This document shows, in pieces, positions 23,251-34,182 of a stretch of DNA of 38,221 nucleotides. The notes beneath the pieces are model-generated. The model was not told the origin of the DNA and ran no database searches. It was given only the letters and a program-made list of their open reading frames with translations. The stretch spans positions 1-38,221 of the forward strand of contig CAXKVV010001001.1 of assembly GCA_964058805.1 (NCBI GenBank), in the 5' to 3' direction. A program made the position numbers and the translations under genes. The DNA comes from Schoenoplectus triqueter. Taxonomy: Eukaryota; Streptophyta; Magnoliopsida; Poales; Cyperaceae. How positions within the stretch are numbered: the first letter of the stretch is position 1; every line of letters begins with the position of its first letter.

Positions 23251-24572
23251 TTGCGCGCCCGAACCTTTTTCGGCGGTACCGAGGGCGTCGGGTATCTTTT
23301 TCATGTTTTGAGCGCCCGGACTCGTTTTCGGCGGTACCGAGGGCGTCGGGTCCCGTTTTCATGTCTCGCGCGCCCCGACTCTTTTTCGGCGGTACCGAGG
23401 GCGTGCGGTCTTTTTCATGTTTTGCGCGCCCGGACTCATTTTCGGCGGTACCGAGGGTGTCTTGTCCCATTTTCATGTTTTGCGCTCCTGGACACGTTTT
23501 CGGCGGTACCGAGGGACTCGGGTCCCATTTTCAAGATTTGCGCGCCGGGCTCGTTTTCGGCGGTACAGAGGGCGTCGGGTATCTTTTTCATGTTTTGCGC
23601 GCCCGGACTCGTTTTCGGCTGTACCGAGGGCGTCGGGTCCCGTTTCCATGTTTTGCGCGCCCGGACTCGTTTTCGGCGGTACCGAGGGCGTCGGGACCCG
23701 TTTTCAAGTTATGCGCGCGCGGACTCGTTTTCGGCGGTACCGAGGGCCTCGGGTTCCGTTTTCAAGATTTGCGCGCTCGGACTCATTTTCGGCGGTACCG
23801 AGGGCGTCGGGTCAAGTTTTTATGTTTTGCGCGCCCGAACTCATTTTCGGCGGTACCGAGGGCGTCGGGTCCCGTTTTCATGTTTTGCGCCCCCTGATTC
23901 GTTTTCGGCGGTACCGGGGGCGTCGGGTCCCGTTTTCAAGATTTGCGCTCCCGGACTCGTTTTCGACGGTACCGATGGCGTCGAGTCCCGTTTTCATGTT
24001 TTGCGCGCCCCGCCTCGTTTTCGGCGGTACCGAGGGCGTCGGGTATCTTTTTCATGTTTTGCGCGCCCGGATTCGTTTTCGGCGGTACCGAGGGCGTCGG
24101 GTCCCGTTTTCATGTTTTGCGCGCCCAGATTCGTTTTCGGCGGTACCGGGGCGTCGGGACCCGTTTTCATGTTTTGCGCGCCCGGACTCGTTTTCGGCGG
24201 TACCGAGGGCGTCTTGTCACATTTTCATGTTTTGCGCTCTCGGACACGTTTTCGGCGGTACCGAGGGACTCGGGTCCCGTTTTCTAGATTTGCGCGCCCG
24301 GACTCGCTTTCGACGGTACCGAGGGCCTCGGGTCCCGTTTTCAGGTTTTGCGCGCCCGGACTCGTTTTCGGCGGTACCGAGGGCTTCGGGTCCCGTTTCC
24401 ATGTTTTGCGCGCCCGGACTGGCTTTCGGCGGTACCGAGGGTGTCGGGTCCCATTACCATGTTTTGCCCGCCCCGACTCGCTTTCGACGGTACCGAGGGC
24501 GTCGGGTCCCGTTTTCATGTTTTGCGCGCCCGGACTCGTTTTCGGCGGTACCGAGGGCGTCGGGTATCTTTT
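23250..24572 (+). repeat. Mixed array before the regular higher-order repeat
   Basis: Units of the younger set (GTATCTTTTTC, CAAGATTTG, a 57-bp unit near 24.15 kb) are mixed with private variants such as CTTGTCCCATT, CGGACACG, GAGGGACTCGGG and CGCGCGCGGACTCG. Several units have small length changes, including GCGCCGGGCTCG near 23.54 kb and a shortened unit at GTGCGGTCTTTTTC near 23.41 kb. No regular long period is seen. Confidence 0.65.
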
Positions 24573-25671
24573 TCATGTTTTGCGCGCCCGGACTCGTTTT
24601 CGGCAGTACCGAGGGCGTCGGGTCCCGTTTTCATGTTTTGCGCGCCCGGATTCGTTTTCGGCGGTACCGGGGCGTCGGGACCCGTTTTCAAGTTTTGCGC
24701 GCCCGGACTCGTTTTCGGCGGTACCGAGGGCCTCGGGTCCCGTTTTCAAGATTTGCGCGCTCGGACTCATTTTCGGCGGTACCGAGCGCGTCGGGTCCCG
24801 TTTTTATGTTTTGCGCGCCCGGACTCGTTTTCGGCGGTACGGAGGGCGTCGGGTTTCGTTTTCATGTTTTGCGGGCCCGGACTCGTTTTCGACGGTACCT
24901 AGGGCGTCGGGTCCCGTTTTCATGTTTTGCGCGCCCTGATTCGTTTTCGGCGGTACCGGGGGCGTCGGGTCCCGTTTTCAAGATTTGCGCGCCCTGACTC
25001 GTTTTCGACGGTACCGAGGGCGTCGAGTCCCGTTTTCATGTTTTGCGCCCCCCGCCTCGTTTTCGGCGGTGCCGAGGGCGTCGGGGATCTTTTTCTTGTT
25101 TTGCGCGCCCGGACTCGTTTTCGGCGGTACCGAGGGCGTCGGGTTTGTTTTTCATGTTTTGCGCGCCGGCACTCGTTTTCGGCGGTACCGAGGGCGTCGG
25201 GTCCCGTTTTCATGTTTTGCGCGCCCGGTTTCGTTTTCGGCGGTACCGGGGGCGTCGGGACCCGTTTTCAAGTTTTGCGCGCCCGGACTCGTTTTCGGCG
25301 GTACCGAGGGCGTCGGGACCCGTTTTCAAGATTTGCGCGCTCGACCTCATTTTCGACGGTACCGAGGGCGTCGGGTCCCGTTTTTTTGTTTTGCGCGCCC
25401 GGACTCATTTTCGGCGGTACCGAGGGCTTCGGGTCCCGTTTTCATGGTTTGCGCGCCCTGATTCGTTTTCGGCGGTACCGGGGGCGCCGGGTCTCGTATT
25501 CAAGATTTGCGCCCGGACTCGTTTTCGACGGTACCGAGGGCGTCGAGTCCCATTTTCATGTTTTGCGCGCCCCGCCTCGTTTTCGGCGGTGCCGAGGGCG
25601 TCGGGGATCTTTTTCATGTTTTGCGCGCCCGGACTCGTTTTCGGCGGTACCGAGGGCGTCGGGTATCTTTT
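24573..25671 (+). repeat. Higher-order copy 1, 19 units, 1,099 bp
   Basis: Canonical length, with the 57-bp unit near its start and the 56-bp unit near 25.50 kb. Private changes include GCGCCCCCCGCCTCG near 25.05 kb and GGGTTTGTTTTTC near 25.14 kb. Its CTTGTTTTG and CATGGTTTGCG variants are shared with copy 3, at an offset of 2,894 bp. Confidence 0.8.
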
Positions 25672-27466
25672 TCATGTTTTGCGCGCCCGGACTCGTTTTC
25701 GGCGGTACCGAGGGCGTCGGGTCCCGTTTTCATGTTTTGCGCGCCCGGATTCGTTTTCGGCGGTACCGGGGCGTCGGGACCAGTTTTCAAGTTTTGCGCG
25801 CCCGGACTCGTTTTCGTCGGTACCGAGGGCCTCGGGTCCCGTTTTCAAGATTTGCGCGCTCGGACTCATTTTTGGCGGTACCGAGCGCGTCGGGTCCCGT
25901 TTTTATGTTTTGCGCGCCCGGACTCGTTTTCGGCGGTACCGAGGGCGTCGGGTCCCGTTTTCATGTTTTGCGGGCCCGGACTCGTTTTCGACGGTACCTA
26001 GGGCGTCGGGTCCCGTTTTCATGTTTTGCGCGCCCTGATTCGTTTTCGGCGGTACCGGGGGCGTCGGGTCCCGTTTTCAAGATTTGCGCGCCCGGACTCG
26101 TTTTCGACGGTACCGAGGGCGTCGAGTCCCGTTTTCATGTTTTGCGCGCCCGGACTCGTTTTCGGCGGTACCGAGGGCGTCGGGACCCGTTTTCAAGTTA
26201 TGTGCGCCCGGACTCGTTTTCGGCGGTACCGAGGGCCTCGGGTTCCGTTTTCAAGATTTGCGCGCTCGGACTCATTTTCGGCGGTACCGAGGGCGTCGGG
26301 TCCCGTTTTTATGTTTTGCGCGCCCGGACTCATTTTCGGCGGTACCGAGGGCGTCGGGTCCCGTTTTCATGTTTTGCGCGCCCTGATTCTTTTTCGGCGG
26401 TACCGGGGGCGTCGGGTCCCGTTTTCAAGATTTGCGCGCCCGGACTCGTTTTCGGCGGTACCGAGGGCGTCGGGTCCCGTTTCCATGTTTTGCGCGCCCG
26501 GACTCGTTTTCGGCGGTACCGAGGGCGTCGGGACCCGTTTTCAAGTTATGTGCGCCCGGACTCGTTTTCGGCGGTACCGAGGGCCTCGGGTTCCGTTTTC
26601 AAGATTTGCGCGCTCGGACTCATTTTCGGCGGTACCGAGGGCGTCGGGTCCCGTTTTTATGTTTTGCGCGCCCGGACTCATTTTCGGCGGTACCGAGGGC
26701 GTCGGGTCCCGTTTTCATGTTTTGCGCGCCCTGATTCTTTTTCGGCGGTACCGGGGGCGTCGGGTCCCGTTTTCAAGATTTGCGCGCCCGGACTCGTTTT
26801 CGACGGTACCGAGGGCGTCGAGTCCCGTTTTCATGTTTTGCGCGCCCCGCCTCGTTTTCGGCGGTGCCGAGGGCGTCGGGGATCTTTTTCATGTTTTGCG
26901 CGCCCGGACTCATTTTCGGCGGTACCGAGGGCGTCGGGTATCTTTTTCATGTTTTGCGCGCCGGCACTCGTTTTCGGCGGTACCGAGGGCGTCGGGTCCC
27001 GTTTTCATGTTTTGCGCCCCCGGATTCGTTTTCGGCGGTACCGGGGGCGTCGGGACCCGTTTTCAAGTTTTGCGCGCCCGGACTCGTTTTCGGCGGTACC
27101 GAGGGCGTCGGGACCCGTTTTCACGATTTGCGCGCTCGACCTCATTTTCGACGGTACCGAGGGCGTCGGGTCCCGTTTTTATGTTTTGCGCGCCCGGACT
27201 CATTTTCGGCGGTACCGAGGGCTTCGGGTCCCGTTTTCATGTTTTGCGCGCCCTGATTCGTTTTCGGCGGTACCGGGGGCGCCGGGTCTCGTATTCAAGA
27301 TTTGCGCCCGGACTTGTTTTCGACGGTACCGAGGGCGTCGAGTCCCATTTTCATGTTTTGCGCGCCCCGCCTCGTTTTCGGCAAGGCCGAGGGCGTCGGG
27401 GATCTTTTTCATGTTTTGCGCGCCCGGACTCGTTTTCGGCGGTACCGAGGGCGTCGGGTATCTTTT
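25672..27466 (+). repeat. Higher-order copy 2, 31 units, 1,795 bp
   Basis: This copy is 696 bp longer than the 1,099-bp type, exactly 12 units. The excess equals the two adjacent 348-bp repeats annotated inside it, so it is a 19-unit block into which a six-unit segment was placed and then duplicated. Apart from that it follows the canonical order, with the 56-bp unit near 27.30 kb. Confidence 0.8.
26136..26831 (+). repeat. 348-bp tandem duplication (six units)
   Basis: Copies at 26136-26483 and 26484-26831 both contain CAAGTTATGTGCGCCCGG (26195 and 26543), GGGTTCCG and CCTGATTCTTTTTCGG. The offset is exactly 348 bp. Sequence before and after diverges, which fixes the edges within one unit. 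A related CAAGTTATGCG unit occurs near 23.71 kb, a possible source of the inserted segment. Confidence 0.9.
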
Positions 27467-28565
27467 TCATGTTTTGCGCGCCCGGACTCGTTTTCGGCAG
27501 TACCGAGGGCGTCGGGTCCCGTTTTCATGTTTTGCGCGCCCGGATTCGTTTTCGGCGGTACCGGGGCGTCGGGACCCGTTTTCAAGTTTTGCGCGCCCGG
27601 ACTCGTTTTCGGCGGTACCGAGGGCCTCGGGTCCCGTTTTCAAGATTTGCGCGCTCGGACTCATTTTCGGCGGTACCGAGCGCGTCGGGTCCCGTTTTTA
27701 TGTTTTGCGCGCCCGGACTCGTTTTCGGCGGTACCGAGGGCGTCGGGTCCCGTTTTCATGTTTTGCGGGCCCGGACTCGTTTTCGACGGTACCTAGGGCG
27801 TCGGGTCCCGTTTTCATGTTTTGCGCGCCCTGATTCGTTTTCGGCGGTACCGGGGGCGTCGGGTCCCGTTTTCAAGATTTGCGCGCCCTGACTCGTTTTC
27901 GACGGTACCGAGGGCGTCGAGTCCCGTTTTCATGTTTTGCGCGCCCCGCCTCGTTTTCGGCGGTGCCGAGGGCGTCGGGGATCTTTTTCTTGTTTTGCGC
28001 GCCCGGACTCGTTTTCGGCGGTACCGAGGGCGTCGGGTATGTTTTTCATGTTTTGCGCGCCGGCACTCGTTTTCGGCGGTACCGAGGGCGTCGGGTCCCG
28101 TTTTCATGTTTTGCGCGCCCGGATTCGTTTTCGGCGGTACCGGGGGCGTCGGGACCCGTTTTCAAGTTTTGCGCGCCCGGACTCGTTTTCGGCGGTACAG
28201 AGGCCGTCGGGACCCGTTTTCAAGATTTGCGCGCTCGACCTCATTTTCGACGGTACCGAGGGCGTCGGGTCCCGTTTTTATGTTTTGCGCGCCCGGACTC
28301 ATTTTCGGCGGTACCGAGGGCTTCGGGTCCCGTTTTCATGGTTTGCGCGCCCTGATTCGTTTTCGGCGATACCGGGGGCGCCGGGTCTCGTATTCAAGAT
28401 TTGCGCCCGGACTCGTTTTCGACGGTACCGAGGGCGTCGAGTCCCATTTTCATGTTTTGCGCGCCCCGCCTCGTTTTCGGCGGTGCCGAGGGCGTCGGGG
28501 ATCTTTTTCATGTTTTGCGCGCCCGGACTCGTTTTCGGCGGTACCGAGGGCGTCGGGTATCTTTT
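27467..28565 (+). repeat. Higher-order copy 3, 19 units, 1,099 bp
   Basis: Near-identical to copy 1 at an offset of 2,894 bp, including the rare CTTGTTTTG unit and CATGGTTTGCG. The match continues into copy 4 as far as about 28.98 kb. It has private changes such as GTACAGAGGCCG near 28.20 kb. The 56-bp unit is near 28.40 kb. Confidence 0.8.
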
Positions 28566-29666
28566 TCATGTTTTGCGCGCCCGAACTCGTTTTCGGCGGT
28601 ACCGAGGGCGTCGGGTCCCGTTTTCATGTTTTGCGCGCCCGGATTCGTTTTCGGCGGTACCGGGGCGTCGGGACCAGTTTTCAAGTTTTGCGCGCCCGGA
28701 CTCGTTTTCGTCGGTACCGAGGGCCTCGGGTCCCGTTTTCAAGATTTGCGCGCTCGGACTCATTTTCGGCGGTACCGAGCGCGTCGGGTCCCGTTTTTAT
28801 GTTTTGCGCGCCCGGACTCGTTTTCGGCGGTACCGAGGGCGTCGGGTCCCGTTTTCATGTTTTGCGGGCCCGGACTCGTTTTCGACGGTACCGAGGGCGT
28901 CGGGTCCCGTTTTCATGTTTTGCGCGCCCTGATTCGTTTTCGGCGGTACCGGGGGCGTCGGGTCCCGTTTTCAAGATTTGCGCGCCCGGACTCGTTTTCG
29001 ACGGTACCAAGGGCGTCGAGTCCCGTTTTCATGTTTTGCGCGCCCCGCCTCGTTTTCGGCGGTGCCGAGGGCGTCGGGGATCTTTTTCATGTTTTGCGCG
29101 CCCGGACTCGTTTTCGGCGGTAACGAGGGCGTCGGGTATCTTTTTCATGTTTTGCGCGCCCGGACTCGTTTTCGGCGGTACCGAGGGCGTCGGGTCCCGT
29201 TTTCATGTTTTGCGCGCCCGGATTCGTTTTCGGCGGTACCGGGGGCGTCGGGACCCGTTTTCAAGTTTTGCGCGCCCGGACTCGTTTTCGGCGGTACCGA
29301 GGGCGTCGGGACCCGTTTTCAAGATTTGCGCGCTCGGACTCATTTTCGACGGTACCGAGGGCGTCGGGTCCCGTTTTTATGTTTTGCGCGCCCGGACTCA
29401 TTTTCGACGGTACCGAGGGCTTCGGGTCCCGTTTTCATGTTTTGCGTGCCCTGATTCGTTTTCGGCGGTACCGGGGGCGTCGGGTCCCGTTTTCAAGATT
29501 TGCGCGCCCGGACTCGTTTTCGACGGTACCAAGGGCGTCGAGTCCCGTTTTCATGTTTTGCGCGCCCCGCCTCGTTTTCGGCGGTGCCGAGGGCGTCGGG
29601 GATCTTTTTCATGTTTTGCGCACCCGGACTCGTTTTCGGCGGTACCGAGGGCGTCGGGTATCTTTT
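28566..29666 (+). repeat. Higher-order copy 4, 19 units, 1,101 bp, no 56-bp unit
   Basis: This copy is 2 bp longer than copies 1 and 3 because the unit with the 2-bp deletion (GATTTGCGCCCGG) is replaced by a full-length one with TACCAAGGGCG. It also has GCGTGCCCTGATTCG near 29.44 kb, which recurs near 31.35 and 35.52 kb. Confidence 0.8.
29161..29218 (+). repeat. Reference consensus monomer (58 bp)
   Basis: This copy matches the inferred majority base at every position and can serve as the type unit. It starts at CGGACTCG and ends at GCGCGCC. It carries the KpnI-type palindrome CGGTACCG in its first half, the near-dyad CCGA-GGGCG-TCGG straight after it, GGGTCCC, and the two CGTTTTC boxes whose starts are 31 and 27 bp apart around the circular unit. 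It contains 10 CpGs; 17 C x 20 G / 58 would predict about 5.9. No stop triplet occurs in any plus-strand frame, whereas the complement of TTTTCATG places one TGA per unit on the minus strand. Confidence 0.9.
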
Positions 29667-30765
29667 TCATGTTTTGCGCGCCCGGACTCGTTTTGGGCGG
29701 TACCGAGGGCGTCGGGTCCCGTTTTCATGTTTTGCGCGCCCGGATTCGTTTTCGGCGGTACCGGGGCGTCGGGACCCGTTTTCAAGTTTTGCGCGCCCGG
29801 ACTCGTTTTCGGCGGTACCGAGGGCCTCGGGTCCCGTTTTCAAGATTTGCGCGCTCGGACTCATTTTCGGCGGTACCGAGCGCGTCGGGTCCCGTTTTTA
29901 TGTTTTGCGCGCCCGGACTCGTTTTCGGCGGTACCGAGGGCGTCGGGTCCCGTTTTCATGTTTTGCAGGCCCGGACTCGTTTTCGACGGTACCTAGGGCG
30001 TCGGGTCCCGTTTTCATGTTTTGCGCGCCCTGATTCGTTTTCGGCGGTACCGGGGGCGTCGGGTCCCGTTTTCAAGATTTGCGCGCCCGGACTCGTTTTC
30101 GACGGTACCGAGGGCGTCGAGTCCCGTTTTCATGTTTTGCGCGCCCCGCCTCGTTTTCGGCGGTGCCGAGGGCGTCGGGGATCTTTTTCATGTTTTGCGC
30201 GCCCGGACTCGTTTTCGGCGGTACCGAGGGCGTCGGGTATCTTTTTCATGTTTTGCGCGCCGGCACTAGTTTTCGGCGGTACCGAGGGCGTCGGGTCCCG
30301 TTTTCATGTTTTGCGCCCCCGGATTCGTTTTCGGCGGTACCGGGGGCGTCGGGACCCGTTTTCAAGTTTTGCGCGCCCGGACTCGTTTTCGGCGGTACCG
30401 AGGGCGTCGGGACCCGTTTTCAAGATTTGCGCGCTCGGACTCATTTTCGACGGTACCGAGGGCGTCGGGTCCCGTTTTTATGTTTTGCGCGCCCGGACTC
30501 ATTTTCGGCGGTACCGAGGGCTTCGGGTCCCGTTTTCATGTTTTGCGCGCCCTGATTCGTTTTCGGCGGTACCGGGGGCGCCGGGTCTCGTATTCAAGAT
30601 TTGCGCCCGGACTCGTTTTCGACGGTACCGAGGGCGTCGAGTCCCATTTTCATGTTTTGCGCGCCCCGCCTCGTTTTCGGCGGTGCCGAGGGCGTCGGGG
30701 ATCTTTTTCATGTTTTGCGCGCCCGGACTCGTTTTCGGCGGTACCGAGGGCGTCGGGTATCTTTT
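29667..30765 (+). repeat. Higher-order copy 5, 19 units, 1,099 bp
   Basis: A clean example of the 19-unit block. Its first unit has CGTTTTGGGCGG. GCAGGCCCGG near 29.96 kb is a rare marker that recurs exactly 6,078 bp later, in copy 10. The 56-bp unit is near 30.60 kb. Confidence 0.85.
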
Positions 30766-32096
30766 TCATGTTTTGCGCGCCCGGACTCGTTTTCGGCAGT
30801 ACCGAGGGCGTCGGGTCCCGTTTTCATGTTTTGCGCGCCCGGATTCGTTTTCGGCGGTACCGGGGCGTCGGGACCCGTTTTCAAGTTTTGCGCGCCCGGA
30901 CTCGTTTTCGTCGGTACCGAGGGCCTCGGGTCCCGTTTTCAAGATTTGTGCGCTCGGACTCATTTTCGGCGGTACCGAGCGCGTCGGGTCCCGTTTTTAT
31001 GTTTTGCGCGCCCGGACTCGTTTTCGGCGGTACCGAGGGCGTCGGGTATCTTTTTCATGTTTTGCGCGCCCGGACTCGTTTTCGGCGGTACCGAGGGCGT
31101 CGGGTCCCGTTTTCATGTTTTGCGCGCCCGGATTCGTTTTCGGCGGTACCGGGGGCGTCGGGACCCGTTTTCAAGTTTTGCGCGCCCGGACTCGTTTTCG
31201 GCGGTACCGAGGGCGTCGGGACCCGTTTTCAAGATTTGCGCGCTCGGACTCATTTTCGACGGTACCGAGGGCGTCGGGTCCCGTTTTTATGTTTTGCGCG
31301 CCCGGACTCATTTTCGACGGTACCGAGGGCTTCGGGTCCCGTTTTCATGTTTTGCGTGCCCTGATTCGTTTTCGGCGGTACCGGGGGCGTCGGGTCCCGT
31401 TTTCAAGATTTGCGCGCCCGGACTCGTTTTCGACGGTACCGAGGGCGTCGAGTCCCGTTTTCATGTTTTGCGCGCCCCGCCTCGTTTTCGGCGGTGCCGA
31501 GGGCGTCGGGGATCTTTTTCATGTTTTGCGCGCCCGGACTCGTTTTCGGCGGTACCGAGGGCGTCGGGTATCTTTTTCATGTTTTGCGCGCCGGCACTCG
31601 TTTTCGGCGGTACCGAGGGCGTCGGGTCCCGTTTTCATGTTTTGCGCCCCCGGATTCGTTTTCGGCGGTACCGGGGGCGTCGGGACCCGTTTTCAAGTTT
31701 TGCGCGCCCGGACTCGTTTTCGGCGGTACCGAGGGCGTCGGGACCCGTTTTCAAGATTTGCGCGCTCGGACTCATTTTCGACGGTACCGAGGGCGTCGGG
31801 TCCCGTTTTTATGTTTTGCGCGCCCGGACTCATTTTCGGCGGTACCGAGGGCTTCGGGTCCCGTTTTCATGTTTTGCGCGCCCTGATTCGTTTTCGGCGG
31901 TACCGGGGGCGCCGGGTCTCGTATTCAAGATTTGCGCCCGGACTCGTTTTCGACGGTACCGAGGGCGTCGAGTCCCATTTTCATGTTTTGCGCGCCCCGC
32001 CTCGTTTTCGGCGGTGCCGAGGGCGTCGGGGATCTTTTTCATGTTTTGCGCGCCCGGACTCGTTTTCGGCGGTACCGAGGGCGTCGGGTATCTTTT
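30766..32096 (+). repeat. Higher-order copy 6, 23 units, 1,331 bp (recombinant)
   Basis: The copy follows the standard order for five units, then near 31.05 kb jumps to GTATCTTTTTC and continues like the 29.14-29.46 kb segment (offset about 1,910 bp), gaining four units. It rejoins the canonical order near 31.4 kb and from there matches copy 5 at an offset of 1,331 bp. This is the expected product of unequal exchange between out-of-register blocks. Confidence 0.8.
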
Positions 32097-33139
32097 TCAT
32101 GTTTTGCGCGCCCGGACTCGTTTTCGGCAGTACCGAGGGCGTCGGGTCCCGTTTTCATGTTTTGCGCGCCCGGATTCGTTTTCGGCGGTACCGGGGCGTC
32201 GGGACCCGTTTTCAAGTTTTGCGCGCCCGGACTCGTTTTCGTCGGTACCGAGGGCCTCGGGTCCCGTTTTCAAGATTTGTGCGCTCGGACTCATTTTCGG
32301 CGGTACCGAGCGCGTCGGGTCCCGTTTTTATGTTTTGCGCGCCCGGACTCGTTTTCGGCGGTACCGAGGGCGTCGGGTCCCGTTTTCATGTTTTGCGGGC
32401 CCGGACTCGTTTTCGACGGTACCGAGGGCGTCGGGTCCCGTTTTCATGTTTTGCGCGCCCTGATTCGTTTTCGGCGGTACCGGGGGCGTCGGGTCCCGTT
32501 TTCAAGATTTGCGCGCCCGGACTCGTTTTCGACGGTACCAAGGGCGTCGAGTCCCGTTTTCATGTTTTGCGTGCCCCGCCTCGTTTTCGGCGGTGCCGAG
32601 GGCGTCGGGGATCTTTTTCATGTTTTGCGCGCCCGGACTCGTTTTCGGCGGTACCGAGGGCGTCGGGTATCTTTTTCATGTTTTGCGCGCCCGGACTCGT
32701 TTTCGGCGGTACCGAGGGCGTCGGGTCCCGTTTTCATGTTTTGCGCGCCCGGATTCGTTTTCGGCGGTACCGGGGGCGTCGGGACCCGTTTTCAAGTTTT
32801 GCGCGCCCGGACTCGTCTTCGGCGGTACCGTGGGCGTCGGGTCCCGTTTTTATGTTTTGCGCGCCCGGACTCATTTTCGGCGGTACCGAGGGCGTCGGGT
32901 CCCGTTTTCATGTTTTGCGCGCCCTGATTCTTTTTCGGCGGTACCGGGGGCGTCGGGTCCCGTTTTCAAGATTTGCGCGCCCGGACTCGTTTTCGACGGT
33001 ACCGAGGGCGTCGAGTCCCGTTTTCATGTTTTGCGCGCCCCGCCTCATTTTCGGCGGTGCCGAGGGCGTCGGGGATCTTTTTCATGTTTTGCGCGCCCGG
33101 ACTCGTTTTCGGCGGTACCGAGGGCGTCGGGTATCTTTT
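32097..33139 (+). repeat. Higher-order copy 7, 18 units, 1,043 bp
   Basis: Length is 18 x 58 minus 1: the 57-bp unit is present and the 56-bp unit absent. Diagnostic variants are TACCGTGGGCG near 32.83 kb, with TCGTCTTCGG just before it, and GCGTGCCCCGCCTCG near 32.57 kb. It is the parent, or a sister, of copy 11 (offset 4,747 bp). Confidence 0.8.
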
Positions 33140-34182
33140 TCATGTTTTGCGCGCCCGGACTCGTTTTGGGCGGTACCGAGGGCGTCGGGTCCCGTTTTCA
33201 TGTTTTGCGCACCCGGATTCGTTTTCGGCGGTACCGGGGCGTCGGGACCCGTTTTCAAGTTTTGCGCGCCCGGACTCATTTTCGTCGGTACCGAGGGCCT
33301 CGGGTCCCGTTTTCAAGATTTGTGCGCTCGGACTCATTTTCGGCGGTACCGAGCGCGTCGGGTCCCGTTTTTATGTTTTGCGCGCCCGGACTCGTTTTCG
33401 GCGGTACCGAGGGCGTCGGGTCCCGTTTTCATGTTTTGCGGGCCCGGACTCATTTTCGACGGTACCGAGGGCGTCGGGTCCCGTTTTCATGTTTTGCGCG
33501 CCCTGATTCGTTTTCGGCGGTACCGGGGGCGTCGGGTCCCGTTTTCAAGATTTGCGCGCCCGGACTCGTTTTCGACGGTACCAAGGGCGTCGAGTCCCGT
33601 TTTCATGTTTTGCGCGCCCCGCCTCGTTTTCGGCGGTGCCGAGGGCGTCGGGGATCTTTTTCATGTTTTGCGCGCCCGGACTCGTTTTCGGCGGTACCGA
33701 GGGCGTCGGGTATCTTTTTCATGTTTTGCGCGCCCTGACTCGTTTTCGGCGGTACCGAGGGCGTCGGGTCCCGTTTTCATGTTTTGCGCGCCCGGATTCG
33801 TTTTCGGCGGTACCGGGGGCGTCGGGACCCGTTTTCAAGTTTTGCGCGCCCGGACTCGTTTTCGGCGGTACCGAGGGCGTCGGGTCCCGTTTTTATGTTT
33901 TGCGCGCCCGGACTCATTTTCGGCGGTACCGAGGGCGTCGGGTCCCGTTTTCATGTTTTGCGCGCCCTGATTCTTTTTCGGCGGTACCGGGGGCGTCGGG
34001 TCCCGTTTTCAAGATTTGCGCGCCCGGACTCATTTTCGACGGTACCGAGGGCGTCGAGTCCCGTTTTCATGTTTTGCGCGCCCCGCCTCGTTTTCGGCGG
34101 TGCCGAGGGCGTCGGGGATCTTTTTCATGTTTTGCGCGCCCGGACTCGTTTTCGGCGGTACCGAGGGCGTCGGGTATCTTTT
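33140..34182 (+). repeat. Higher-order copy 8, 18 units, 1,043 bp
   Basis: Same length and organisation as copy 7, but its first unit has CGTTTTGGGCGG and it carries GCGCACCCGGATTCG near 33.21 kb. The partial copy at the right window edge matches this one at 4,747 bp. Confidence 0.8.

Noticed and set aside
29161..29218. CENP-B box candidate around TTCGGCGGTACCGAGG
   Set aside because: The mammalian box needs TTCG, four bases, A, two bases, CGGG. Here the A is one base too far and CGGG is not in position on either strand, so only a loose resemblance remains.
27821..33970. 2,049-codon open frame, and similar long frames at 19385-22768, 19968-22925, 24927-27833 and 16137-18854 (+)
   Set aside because: All translate the 58-bp unit in rotating frames into a 58-residue periodic peptide. 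They overlap in several frames, have no distinct start context, no non-repeat domain and end at random variant stops. They follow from the absence of stop triplets in the unit, not from a gene.
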